Positions 47,501 through 55,835 of a DNA stretch of 64,000 nucleotides are shown here, piece by piece; the first letter of the stretch is position 1; every line of letters starts with the position of its first letter. The DNA is from CADCTM01 sp049671305 (GTDB taxonomy: Bacteria > Cyanobacteriota > Cyanobacteriia > Cyanobacteriales > Coleofasciculaceae): positions 1-64,000 of the forward strand of contig JBATUR010000105.1 of the NCBI GenBank assembly GCA_049671305.1. The letters are read 5' to 3'. The translations under genes were made by a program, and so were the position numbers. The notes below the pieces were generated by a model. The model had not been told where the DNA came from. It did not search any database and was given only the letters and a program-made list of their open reading frames with translations.

Positions 47501-47751
47501 AAGCTAATATAACAGCAATTATTAGTGGCTATGAAAGGATACAAATCGGATGGACTGGAGGTGAAGATGAGCGCACAATTCCTCAATGCTTCTTCATTCC
47601 GGGCATTCATACAGCTAAAACACTTGGGGATTCTTTACGCTGGGGAAGTTTCGCAAAACAGGTAGAAAAAGTGCAACTTAGTAACGTCAATCCAGTAATA
47701 ATTAGTGAAGTTTTGAAGGATTTAACTGCTGTTGCCGATCAAGGTAAATAG
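44503..47751 (+). CDS. WGR and DUF4132 domain protein
   Basis: A 1082-residue protein. The N-terminal WGR domain (about 1-70) has KYWTIILDGKSHTVHYGRVG and EFNTEAEATKSYKKLVKEKL. A long helical, HEAT-like middle part follows, and the DUF4132 C-terminal region contains KLGWIRGCLCDSGFIYEHLK and FFIPGIHTAKTLGDSLRWGSF. WGR-DUF4132 (MolR-type) proteins are widespread in bacteria, with unclear roles. It starts 87 bp after the NRPS on the same strand, so it could be read through, but nothing in it suggests peptide tailoring. Confidence 0.87.
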   Translation: MIKRNFHYSNDKSNKYWTIILDGKSHTVHYGRVGKTEQTQTKEFNTEAEATKSYKKLVKEKLKKGYIEINSNINSGNELENQISLVEHLEVASYIELNPDDWIWSIWRRKPLLQRNQVKPFNQEKALKRLAKIIHIDDKNRFVNWKRAGISHSLCQEEAHFWFFAMTDVARLQPIAKVEIDALSQEAATAIYSGKSYYIWDEDLLANLAKKSFTNKLEQQFFISRLIQSQWQSSKWGHWYSGCAWAITPEIIIPLANLLGLIELVINLNHLAYCDDFSLVNYLETTWGSGYISNYAASINWHIGRVKSQQELETDVIAEIKRNIPQLINVLSKGFATYVLPYCTEAEIEAMRLHLRPALNLTLSSFQLYIFAAHLEMSEEVQQWVQFQLTPGNTANQEHPIYDLFFALGDANLIELEIRRLHFLPQHPTYIRAILAHLEYRAFDLIRNSILQVGNKQEAAKLIKAFAVVKAPEAAPYMLEFLLCSKAPQIAQSWLDEHPIYTILGLVGVAAGRCIQSAEVGATSTQITNAAIAYLQTLKRKGYGELIEAAMARESIETVLESEVINSPAFDQETAPKWLQRGVADINSLQLKPINWVSFADLPPILIEEYYLNDQQTTACLLALRHSTLKCPHPLVSALKSNVSVELDAFVWALFEHWLKVGSPVKEKWAMEALGLLGSDTIAFKLTPLIRAWPGQSQHPRAVRGLECLQAIGTDTALIQINSIAQKVKFKGIKDRAIQCMEAIAHSRNLTHEQLADRIIPNFDLDQTGSRVFDFGSRQFHFVLIQLKPILRDEVGLRTNSPKHGIKYNSDLANQAIEEWKLFKKQIKEVIKLQSLRLEQAMITERRWSLEEFDTFLVRHPLMFHLVRLLVWSAFNSGGKRIATFYITQERSYANIDNKNFKLEGIKELSIIHPLHLLKTEQKQWNELFNNYTITPPFAQLNRPVYKLTAAEANSTEITRFKNIKIPAIALRGTLEKLGWIRGCLCDSGFIYEHLKPFSEANITAIISGYERIQIGWTGGEDERTIPQCFFIPGIHTAKTLGDSLRWGSFAKQVEKVQLSNVNPVIISEVLKDLTAVADQGK

Positions 47752-47768
47752 TAGAATATTTGATTGAT

Positions 47769-47799
47769 AAAAAAATCCCACAACACCAAGTCATGGGAT
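47769..47799 (-). terminator. Terminator of the FaRLiP operon end (psbB)
   Basis: On the minus strand ATCCCA and TGGGAT form a 6-bp stem with a 13-nt loop, followed by a T7 tract. It lies about 30 bp past the psbB stop and also separates it from the convergent DUF4132 gene. Confidence 0.75.
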
Positions 47800-47827
47800 C
47801 ACTAACCTAACATCCGTGAAAAACTTT

Positions 47828-49357
47828 CTAAGCAGTTGCCTTCTTACGAGTACTTAAATCACCCACTTTTTGGAAGACACCAAACTCAACTTGTTCATCC
47901 AAATCTGCCTCAATACCTGCAAAGACATCCCGGAATAAAGTACGGCATCCATGCCAAATATGTCCAAAGAACCATAGTAAACCCCAAACCGCATGGGCAA
48001 AGGCAAACCATCCACGAGTACTAGTACGGAACACTCCATCTGAGTTTAAGGTTTCATTGTCAAAGGCAAAACTTTCACCTAATTGAGCTTTACGAGCATA
48101 CTTTTTAACAACAATTGGATCAGTAAAAACTTGACCATCTAGTACACCACCATAGAAGCTAACCTTAACACCAGTTTGTTCAAAACTGTATTCAGATTCA
48201 GCACGACGGAAAGGAATATCAGCGCGGACAATACCATCAGCGTCAAACAAAACAACAGGAAAATTTTCAAAGAAAGTCGGCATTCTTCTTACCGTCAATT
48301 CTCTGCCTTTTGCATCTTCAAACACCGGATGACCTAACCAAATTTGGGCAATTCCATCACCTTTAACCATTGCTCCAACACGGAATAAACCGCCTTTAGC
48401 TGGATTATTACCTACATAATCATAGAAGGCTAACTTATCAGGAATTGTTGCCCAAGCTTGCGCTAAACTATTGCCATTGTCCAAGTTAGATTGAACTCGC
48501 TGTTGGATTTCTTTTTGGAAATAACCACTATCCCATTGATAACGAGTCGGACCAAATAACTCAATTGGACTTGTAGCACTGCCGTACCACATCGTTCCTG
48601 AAACCACAAAAGCGGCAAAAAAGAACGTCGCCAAGGCACTAGCAAGAACCGTCTCAATATTCCCCATTCGCAACGCCGTATAAAGCTGTTCTGGAGGACG
48701 AACCGCGAGATGAAATGCCCCACCCATTACACCAAAAATACCCGCAGCAATATGATGGGCAACAATACCTCCAGGATTAAAAGGATTAAAGCCTTCCGGT
48801 CCCCAAACTGGTGCAACTGCTTGAATATGCCCCGTCAAACCATAAGGATCAGAAACCCACATTCCGGGACCAAAAAGCCCCGATAAATGAAATGCACCAA
48901 AACTAAAACAAAGCAAACCTGCTAATAACAAATGGATGCCAAAAATCTTCGGTAAATCAAGAGCAGGATCATTCGTTTTAGGATTCTTAAATAAGTCTAA
49001 ATCCCAATAAACCCAGTGCCAACAAGCTGCCAAAAACAACAAACCAGATAGGATAATATGAGTGGCAGCAACACTTTCAAAAGTCCAAATTCCTAAACCA
49101 TTCACTGCTTCCCCTGTAACACTCCAACCGCCCCAAGAATCCGTAACACCCAAGCGCGTCATAAACGGCAAAACAAACATTCCCTGCCGCCACATTGGAT
49201 TTAAAACTGGGTCGCTGGGGTCAAAAATTGCCAACTCATATAACGCCATTGAACCCGCCCAACCAGCAGTTAAAGCAGTATGCATTAAATGAACAGAAAT
49301 TAAACGTCCAGGGTCATTAAGAACCACTGTATGAACACGATACCAAGGTAATCCCAT
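47828..49357 (-). CDS. psbB2: Photosystem II CP47 paralogue (PsbB2, FaRLiP-type)
   Basis: A 509-residue CP47 antenna protein of PSII, with six transmembrane helices and the large lumenal loop. It begins MGLPWYRVHTVVLNDPGRLI, has GVTDSWGGWSVTGEAVNG, the lumenal segment GPTRYQWDSGYFQKEIQQRV and the final helix WFAFAHAVWGLLWFFGHIWH. Chlorophyll-ligand His residues are in place. It is assigned to the far-red set from its context with psbC/psbD/apcE2/chlF, not from a calculated phylogeny. The lumenal loop appears diverged from standard CP47. It is the last structural gene of the cluster. Confidence 0.9.
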   Translation of the reverse strand: MGLPWYRVHTVVLNDPGRLISVHLMHTALTAGWAGSMALYELAIFDPSDPVLNPMWRQGMFVLPFMTRLGVTDSWGGWSVTGEAVNGLGIWTFESVAATHIILSGLLFLAACWHWVYWDLDLFKNPKTNDPALDLPKIFGIHLLLAGLLCFSFGAFHLSGLFGPGMWVSDPYGLTGHIQAVAPVWGPEGFNPFNPGGIVAHHIAAGIFGVMGGAFHLAVRPPEQLYTALRMGNIETVLASALATFFFAAFVVSGTMWYGSATSPIELFGPTRYQWDSGYFQKEIQQRVQSNLDNGNSLAQAWATIPDKLAFYDYVGNNPAKGGLFRVGAMVKGDGIAQIWLGHPVFEDAKGRELTVRRMPTFFENFPVVLFDADGIVRADIPFRRAESEYSFEQTGVKVSFYGGVLDGQVFTDPIVVKKYARKAQLGESFAFDNETLNSDGVFRTSTRGWFAFAHAVWGLLWFFGHIWHGCRTLFRDVFAGIEADLDEQVEFGVFQKVGDLSTRKKATA

Positions 49358-49599
49358 GAAATCTTCTCCTCATAAAATGAATTAAAACAATAGCTTTAGA
49401 TAAGTGCCATTAATTGAATTAGGAAAAAAACGATTCAACAGGCTGACAACTATAGACAAAGAACCTAAAACAAGACTAGAAATAAGTGGAGTAAAATCTA
49501 GAGAATTCATCACTAAAACTCCCAAATCTGATCAAAAAATCGCTGTCACAAAGTAAAAAACAGAGGTCACCAAATATTGTTCTGATTTTTTAATTCCTC

Positions 49600-49628
49600 G
49601 TAGAGACATACCATCAGTACATCTCTAC
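49600..49628. repeat. Degenerate GTAGAGAC-type palindrome
   Basis: GTAGAGACAT...ACATCTCTAC, with outer 7-bp arms matching and inner bases mismatched. It is related to the perfect palindrome at 6456-6484 and lies 14 bp after the psbC stop, in the psbC-psbB gap. Confidence 0.6.
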
Positions 49629-49642
49629 AAAGGCGTCAAATA

Positions 49643-51083
49643 CTAATCAATGGAACCCATAAACAACACCGGCTCATCTTCACGGTCAATACCTCGCTCA
49701 AAACCAGCCGCCGCTGCCCTTGAGCGTCCCGCGTGCCACAAATGTCCAACTAAGAACAAGAAAGCCAAAATAAAGTGAAACGAAGCCAACCAACTACGAG
49801 GGGACACAAAATTAAACGAGTTAATTTCAGTCGAAACACCGCCCACGGAATTTATCGAACCCAACGGTGCATGAGTCATATACTCTGCCGAGCGACGCAT
49901 TTGCCAGGGTTGGACATCAGTTTGAATCTTTTTGAGGTCTAAGCCATTTGGACCACGTAGCGGCTCAAGCCAGGGGGCTTTCAAGTCCCAAAAGCGCATC
50001 GTTTCCCCACCAAAGATGATTTCACCAGTAGGCGACCGCATTAAGTATTTCCCTAAACCCGTAGGTCCCTGGGACGAAACCACATTTGCCCCTAACTTCT
50101 GGTCGCGAACCAAAAACGTCAACGCCTGTGCCTGGGAGGCTTCCGGGGCAGTCGGTCCATAAAACTCACTCTTTATAAGCGGTGTTATTAAACCAAATAA
50201 ATGCCGTGGCAATAAATGCCTGTCCGCAAATATTCCCCAAACTCTGCGCCAAATAAGCTTCACCCGACCAAGTAAAAATGCCATGTGTCCACTTAAACGG
50301 CTGAGTCAAAATGTGCCAAATGCCACCAGCAATTAACACTCCACCCATCCAAATATGTCCGCCAACAATATCCTCCAAATTATCAACTCCCACCAGCCAA
50401 CCGGAACCACCCAAAGGAGAATGGAACAAATAACCGAAGATAGTTAGAGGATTCAGTGTTGGGTTGGTAATCAAACGCACATCACCACCACCAGGCGCCC
50501 AGGTGTCGTACAAACCACCCCAAAACATCGCCTTGCAAACCAAAAGCCATGCCCCTAAACCCAAACAAATCAGGTGAAAGCCGAGTATCGAGGTAATTTT
50601 ATCCTTATCTGCCCAATCAAAATCAAAGTAACCCGCCAACTTATCAGGACCACGCAGCGAGTGATACAACCCACCAATACCGAGGACTGCCGACCCAATT
50701 AGGTGAATCACAGCGATCGCAAAAAATGGGAAAATATCAATAATCTCGCCGCCATGCCCTACCCCAAAACCCAAAGTGGCAACATGAGGCATCAAAATCA
50801 AGCCTTGTTCATACATCGGCTTTTCGGGGATAAAGTGCGACACTTCAAATAAGAGCATCGCCCCTGCCCAAAAGGCAATAATGCCAGCATGGGCAACGTG
50901 TGCTCCCAAAAACTTACCGGAAAGGTTGATAAAACGGGCATTTCCTGCCCACCAAGCATAACCTGTTGAAGCTTGATCAAAACCTTCCTTAGCCTGAACC
51001 GGGGTCGGTTCAACTGTCGGACTTTTCACTAATGAATTATTAAAGGGCGTTTCCACGTGGCAATACCTCTTCAGGGAATACAA
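49643..51083 (-). pseudogene. psbC2: Photosystem II CP43 paralogue (PsbC2) with a single-base frameshift
   Basis: CP43 sequence is complete but split over two frames. The first part runs 51083 to 50166 (305 codons, stop after FNNTAYKE). The second part continues in another frame from SEFYGPTAPEASQAQAL to the normal end EPVLFMGSID at 49643. The break is in TATAAAGAGTGAG: removing one A restores TYR-Lys-Ser-Glu-Phe and the canonical NTAY(P/K)SEFYGP. All expected CP43 landmarks are present, including ETMRFWDL, which holds the Glu and Arg near the Mn cluster. The gene overlaps psbD by 44 bp, as usual. The frameshift may be real or a sequencing error. Confidence 0.85.
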
Positions 51084-52122
51084 AATGTTCGTGAGGTTGG
51101 TCTAAAGGCGCCATCCAAGCGCGGACACCCTCATTGAGTAAAATGTTTTTGGTGTAAAATGTTTCAAATTCCGGGTCTTCGGCGGCGCGTAATTCCTGAC
51201 TCACAAAGTCATACGCCCGTAAATTAAAGGCTAAACCCACCATACCGATGGAACTCATCCACAAACCGGTAACTGGTACAAATAACATAAAGAAGTGCAA
51301 CCAGCGTTTGTTGGAAAAAGCAATACCGAAGATTTGTGACCAAAAGCGGTTTGCCGTTACCATCGAGTAGGTTTCTTCCGACTGGGTGGGACTAAAGGCG
51401 CCGAAGGTGTTGAAGCCTTTGGAGTCTTTAAATAGCGTGTTTTCCACGGTTGCGCCATGAATTGCACATAATAAGGCGCCGCCCAAAACCCCAGTAACGC
51501 CCATCATGTGGAAGGGGTTTAGAGTGTAGTTGTGGAAAGCTTGGAAGAAGAGTAGGAAGCGAAAAATCGCTGCTATGCCGAAGCTGGGGGCAAAAAACCA
51601 ACTCGATTGCCCCAGGGGATACATGAGGAAGACAGAGACAAAAACAGCAATAGGGGCAGAAAAAGCGATAGCGAAGCGCTGCTGCAAGCAGATCGCATTA
51701 TAAGGACGAATGCCCACCAAACGAGCAATTTCAATCTGCCGCAGCATAAAACCAATTAAGGCAAAGGCGCCGTGGAAAGCTACAAAATTCCACAAACCGC
51801 CCAACTGACACCAGCGAGTAAAGTCCCAATTCGCTTCTGGTCCCCACAAGAATAGCAAGGCATGACCGAAGCTATCGGCAGGAGTGGAAACGGCGACGGT
51901 GAGGATATTACAGCCTTCGATGTAGGAACTAACCACACCGTGAGTGTACCAAGAACTGACAAAAGTCGTGCCAGTAAACCAACCCCCAATTGCCATATAG
52001 GAACAAGGGAACAAGAGAAGACCAGACCAACCGATAAAGACAAAGCGATCGCGTTTTAGCCAATCATCGATGCTCGTAATCCATCCTACTCCTGTCCGCC
52101 CGCGTTGCAGAGCAATAGTCAT
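51040..52122 (-). CDS. psbD: Photosystem II D2 paralogue (FaRLiP PsbD) with 8-residue insertion
   Basis: A 360-residue D2 reaction-centre protein, eight longer than the standard 352. Key residues are in place: TyrD in FLMYPLGQSSWFFAP, chlorophyll and iron His residues in FHNYTLNPFHMMG and LLCAIHGATVENTLF, and the QA-side NKRWLHFFMLFVPVTG. It ends FVFPEEVLPRGNAL as normal. The extra residues CLQQRFAI lie between RPYNAI and AFSAPIAVF, at the stromal start of helix C, and come from a 24-bp insertion (51670-51693). The frame is kept, but the insertion may disturb folding. The gene is translationally coupled to psbC. Confidence 0.9.
   Translation of the reverse strand: MTIALQRGRTGVGWITSIDDWLKRDRFVFIGWSGLLLFPCSYMAIGGWFTGTTFVSSWYTHGVVSSYIEGCNILTVAVSTPADSFGHALLFLWGPEANWDFTRWCQLGGLWNFVAFHGAFALIGFMLRQIEIARLVGIRPYNAICLQQRFAIAFSAPIAVFVSVFLMYPLGQSSWFFAPSFGIAAIFRFLLFFQAFHNYTLNPFHMMGVTGVLGGALLCAIHGATVENTLFKDSKGFNTFGAFSPTQSEETYSMVTANRFWSQIFGIAFSNKRWLHFFMLFVPVTGLWMSSIGMVGLAFNLRAYDFVSQELRAAEDPEFETFYTKNILLNEGVRAWMAPLDQPHEHFVFPEEVLPRGNAL
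51670..51693. repeat. 24-bp insertion splitting a HIP1 octamer in psbD
   Basis: The insertion carries two small hairpins, AGCG-aag-CGCT and CTGCT-gca-AGCAG. Removing it restores the HIP1 site GCGATCGC and the normal D2 sequence RPYNAIAFSAP. Size and structure fit the small dispersed repeats described in Nostoc-type genomes. Confidence 0.85.
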
Positions 52123-52123
52123 C

Positions 52124-54484
52124 TTATTTTCCTGTTTCTAAAAGGCTTACTTGCCCGTTTAGAGCCTTTTGAGCGCCTAAAATGTTTGAAACAGATGCCG
52201 TTGCTGCTATTAACACAACCTCCTGATTTTCCTGAGTTTTTGGAGTGAATGAATATACGGATTTACTAACAGTTTCCTGCGGCACTTCCCTCGGCATCTC
52301 TAACAATTTTAGTTCAGCTTGCTTATGAACATTTTCTCGCAAACTTTGTTGAAATGGAGATTCCCTTTCTAGAGGTGACAACTGCATTTCCCCTCGCATC
52401 GAACGCATAGAAAACCCACGTGGAGTAACATAACGCTCATAAGGAACCGTATCTTCTCCAAAAACTTGCCGATATTCGGCACTGTCAATCATCTGATCAA
52501 TCACACCATAAAAGCCTTTTTTTGAGGCAACATCATAGTATTGATTCATCTCTTTTCTTCCATAAGTTGGACGCCCCAACAAACGTCGATGGATGTATTC
52601 GATCGCCTTAGTAATGTACAGATTTTCCCAATACAAACTGCGGAATAACTTCGACTTTGCTAACTGGCGCACAAATTCTCGTACTGTAATTTCGCCACCT
52701 TTCAACTTAATTTCTGCCGTGGTAACTCGTTGCCCTTCATAGACATCACGCCCAAAAACCTGCCGATAAGCGCCCAAAATCACTGCTGTTGGCGAATGAT
52801 TTAATAAATTCACACTTGGTCCCTGTTGATGTTTTTGATGGTTATTAGTTACACCATTCAGATGATTGCCATTAGCGGTTAAAAGATGCTGGTTAACAAC
52901 AGCATGGTCAGACAAATTCAACTTCAGCGGCTTATAATTATTAAAAGTACACAAAACATTTTCAAGCCCCAAATCAAAACTAATTAACAGACGTTGATTA
53001 TCCTTATTAAAAAGTGCCGAATTTGGGTGTGGATTTTCAGTTTCTTTCGGAAAAATTGCGCCGAATTGAATTTCCAAAGGATCATTGCCCATACCATAAG
53101 GATGCTGATTCAGTAACGGTTGTTCGTAGTTACCAAACAGCGTTACAAACTGCGGCACTTTGCGAACTAGAGCACTGTATTTAAACAAATCTAACTGTGC
53201 ACCCCAATTGCGACATTCTTGAGCTTCCTGCCCTAAACCTCGCAGATAAGGAACCGTTTCTTCTCCAAAGTAATCGCTGTATTCTTGAGAATCAACTAAG
53301 GCATCAACTAAAGCCGGCAAACCAGCAGTAGAGATAATTGAAAAATACTGTTGGAATTCCTCGCGAGAACTCAATCCCCGCCCTAAGAAATGCCGCATTG
53401 CTAATTCTATAACACGACTAATTACAAATGGCTCATAGAACAATCTTAGGTAAAGTTTAGATTTTCCTAAAGCCCGGACAAATTCCTTGATTGAGATGTT
53501 GCCACTCTTTACCTGAGATTCCAAAACATCTCTAGCAAAGCCGTAAGTTGCAGTAATATCTCGTTCAAAAACTTGCCGATAAACGGCGTTAATTGCCTCT
53601 TGTTTTTCAGCTTCTGGTAAACAAGACTTCATCACCAACTTTGGTCGAGTTTCAGCAGCAATAAAGTAACTTTGGGGAAGTTGCAAACCTTGCTGATGCC
53701 TCGAAACACCAACACGAAGTTGGGAAGCAGGTTTATCAGCAAGATATTCGCTAACTAATACATCAAAGTGTTGTTGAATAATTGCTGTTGCTTCGGCATC
53801 TTCTTTGAAAAAAGTCAAAGATTTCCACTTCATATCCTTAATGGCAACAGCAGTCGCTTCCGTAACATCTTCCGGAATTACACCACGCAAGCCCCGAACA
53901 TTGACTGTAAGAATGCTAGAATCGCCTGCAACAATCGCGTAGGTAACGTAACGCAAAAACCAGCTTAAATCTCGCATCGACCGCTTCATGCGCGTCTGCC
54001 CGTAACGAGAGACATTAATGAAACGAAAACCACCAGGCAGCGGTTCTCGATCACTAAATAAGCCTTGAAAAAACTCCGTCAAACTATTAATTGGATTTAG
54101 GTAAACGGAATTTTGAACCTTCAAAGATTCTTTAACAGCCGTACCCCCGTTTCTGCGTGCCGCCGATAAGTAATCTTCAGCTACATAATAACCAGAACCT
54201 GGTAAGCCAATTTGCTCTTTTGGCTTTTCCAAATAAGCCATTGGCGAACCCCAAACAAAAATCCTACTAGCACCAGCCGAGACAATTTCATCGGATTTTT
54301 CAGTAAGTTTTGCGGCAATTTCTAATAGCTTGGCGCCAGAACTAAAATGACTTGCTAGTTGATCGACTTCGCTGTTTTTTAAATAGCGGTCTTGTTGTGC
54401 CGCCAGAGAAATCACTGAAATTGGTAAACTTTGATATTGTTGTGGGTGGGCAACAGGACTTCCACCACTGGCTTTAATACTCAT
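52124..54484 (-). CDS. apcE2: Far-red core-membrane linker ApcE2
   Basis: A 786-residue ApcE paralogue. The N-terminal phycobiliprotein-like domain (about 1-240) is followed by two linker repeats, about 295-425 (AINAVYRQVFERDITATYGF) and 563-690 (ILGAYRQVFGRDVYEGQRV). Standard ApcE has a bilin Cys in the NACSGEAT region. Here the segment is VIPEDVTEATAVAIKDMKW near residues 201-219, without Cys. This VIPEDVTE signature is the published mark of FaRLiP ApcE2, which binds phycocyanobilin non-covalently for far-red absorption. It would anchor a bicylindrical far-red phycobilisome core to PSII. It starts 23 bp after the apcD-like stop. Confidence 0.96.
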   Translation of the reverse strand: MSIKASGGSPVAHPQQYQSLPISVISLAAQQDRYLKNSEVDQLASHFSSGAKLLEIAAKLTEKSDEIVSAGASRIFVWGSPMAYLEKPKEQIGLPGSGYYVAEDYLSAARRNGGTAVKESLKVQNSVYLNPINSLTEFFQGLFSDREPLPGGFRFINVSRYGQTRMKRSMRDLSWFLRYVTYAIVAGDSSILTVNVRGLRGVIPEDVTEATAVAIKDMKWKSLTFFKEDAEATAIIQQHFDVLVSEYLADKPASQLRVGVSRHQQGLQLPQSYFIAAETRPKLVMKSCLPEAEKQEAINAVYRQVFERDITATYGFARDVLESQVKSGNISIKEFVRALGKSKLYLRLFYEPFVISRVIELAMRHFLGRGLSSREEFQQYFSIISTAGLPALVDALVDSQEYSDYFGEETVPYLRGLGQEAQECRNWGAQLDLFKYSALVRKVPQFVTLFGNYEQPLLNQHPYGMGNDPLEIQFGAIFPKETENPHPNSALFNKDNQRLLISFDLGLENVLCTFNNYKPLKLNLSDHAVVNQHLLTANGNHLNGVTNNHQKHQQGPSVNLLNHSPTAVILGAYRQVFGRDVYEGQRVTTAEIKLKGGEITVREFVRQLAKSKLFRSLYWENLYITKAIEYIHRRLLGRPTYGRKEMNQYYDVASKKGFYGVIDQMIDSAEYRQVFGEDTVPYERYVTPRGFSMRSMRGEMQLSPLERESPFQQSLRENVHKQAELKLLEMPREVPQETVSKSVYSFTPKTQENQEVVLIAATASVSNILGAQKALNGQVSLLETGK

Positions 54485-54507
54485 TATTTTTCTGATATGG
54501 TTATTAA

Positions 54508-55020
54508 TTAAACAGACAAAGGAACGCGAGTAAATGAGGCTTTTGGCGTCATTTCTTCAATCAAGTAATCAAAATATAGAGCAACCTCAGCAGCATCATC
54601 TAATGACAACATTTCCAAAGTAACTTCCTTCAAACAACGCACAGCTTGCAGCCAATTTTTTAAAGGAACTTCCAAAGAATTGTACATTTCTTGAACCCCA
54701 GCAATGCCAATTTCTGCTAGCGGTTCCACATCCCCGACAATAATTGCATAAGTAACCAAACGTACATACCAACTTTGGTCACGCAGACATGATGCTCGAT
54801 AAGTGGGATTTCCACTATTACTAGGCGTATTGGGACAGCGTTCCCAAAATTTTAAGCTGCCTCTTTCAACAATTTTTTGTTCATTATCTGCTAAAATCAT
54901 CGCAACTCTTAGCCGCTGTTGTCCACCTTCAAAAAAGTCTCGAATTGCCATTAGTTCTCCAGGATTGAGATAACGAGCTTCCCTGTCTGCATTAGCAATT
55001 GATTGTGTAACAATGCCCAT
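54508..55020 (-). CDS. apcD: Far-red allophycocyanin alpha-like subunit (ApcD-type) 1
   Basis: A 170-residue ApcD-type subunit. It starts MGIVTQSIANADREARYLNP, has the family's RFWERCPNTPSNSG-like segment (here KFWERCPNTPSNSG) and a bilin-attachment Cys at 78 in RASCLRDQSW. The tail (TRVPLSV) is about nine residues longer than usual. FaRLiP clusters carry several ApcD paralogues (ApcD2, D3, D5), and I cannot assign a number without a tree. It joins ApcB2 in far-red-absorbing hexamers of the phycobilisome core. Confidence 0.88.
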   Translation of the reverse strand: MGIVTQSIANADREARYLNPGELMAIRDFFEGGQQRLRVAMILADNEQKIVERGSLKFWERCPNTPSNSGNPTYRASCLRDQSWYVRLVTYAIIVGDVEPLAEIGIAGVQEMYNSLEVPLKNWLQAVRCLKEVTLEMLSLDDAAEVALYFDYLIEEMTPKASFTRVPLSV

Positions 55021-55097
55021 TGTTTTGTCCTTTTAAGGTGTAGTAATTAAGAAAAATATAGGGTTTAAAAAATTTTTACTTCGAGTCATGGCGGTAA

Positions 55098-55219
55098 AAT
55101 CCTCCTAAATCCCCCTTAGCAAGGGGGACTAAGAAAAGCAAGAAAAGATTTATTCATTCTGCCAAGAAACAATCTCACTCTTTCCCCCCTTTTTTCAAGG
55201 GGGGTGAGGGGGGATCTCA
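55098..55219. repeat. Palindromic MITE-like element, copy 2
   Basis: Two hairpins of the CCCCCTTAGCAAGGGGG and CCCCCC...GGGGGG type, ending in GGGGGGATCTC. It belongs to the same family as 15053-15135, with a longer, AT-rich spacer. It lies between two allophycocyanin genes and leaves both intact. Confidence 0.75.
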
Positions 55220-55243
55220 AGGTATGCCAACACACCAAAAGCC

Positions 55244-55729
55244 CTAACTCAAACCACTACAAATGTAGTCAAAGTAAACACCCATCTCTTTACCCGCATC
55301 AGCACCAACAAGACTAGCAGTAACATCTTTCATCGCTTGCACTGCCCGAATTGTGCCACCAATCGGCACACCTAATGAGTTATAAGTTTCCCGTAAACCA
55401 TTGAGGATACGTTCATCCAAAATGGAAGTATGACCCGCTAACATAGCATAAGTTGCATAGCGGAGAAAGTAGTCCAAATCGCGGATACAAGCGGCATAGC
55501 GACGGCAAGTATACATATTACCACCAGGTCCGGTAATATCGGTATAAAGCAACGATTTAGCAACAGCTTTCGTGACAATTGAAGAGGCATTAGAACTAAT
55601 TGTTACCGCCGTGCGTGCTCGTAATTGACCACTTTCAAAATAGCTTTGCAACTTATCTAAAGAATCTGCATCTAGATATTTGCCTTGAACATCAGAAGAG
55701 TTAATCAAAGTTGTAATTGCGTCTTGCAT
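55244..55729 (-). CDS. apcB2: Far-red allophycocyanin beta subunit (ApcB2)
   Basis: A 161-residue ApcB-type beta subunit: MQDAITTLINSSDVQGKYLD, the bilin Cys at 81 in RRYAACIRDLDYFLRY, and the Asn at about 71 (GGNMYTCRRY) that is methylated in beta subunits. It closes with KEMGVYFDYICSGLS. Length and sequence fit normal ApcB. Its place between two ApcD-type genes is the reason to call it the far-red ApcB2. The product pairs with the ApcD-type subunits in the phycobilisome core. Confidence 0.93.
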   Translation of the reverse strand: MQDAITTLINSSDVQGKYLDADSLDKLQSYFESGQLRARTAVTISSNASSIVTKAVAKSLLYTDITGPGGNMYTCRRYAACIRDLDYFLRYATYAMLAGHTSILDERILNGLRETYNSLGVPIGGTIRAVQAMKDVTASLVGADAGKEMGVYFDYICSGLS

Positions 55730-55835
55730 TTTCTTTTCCTTGAATTGTGTGAGTAGTTAATTATTTAGAAAGTTGGAAATAGGAAGAGTTATTGATTAAA
55801 AGTGCCAAACCAATAACTCGCGACAGGAGCAAACT

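Noticed and set aside
50160..50180. Programmed frameshift in psbC2
   Set aside because: TATAAAGAG is not a recognised slippery site and no psbC is known to use frameshifting, so a lesion or read error is more likely.
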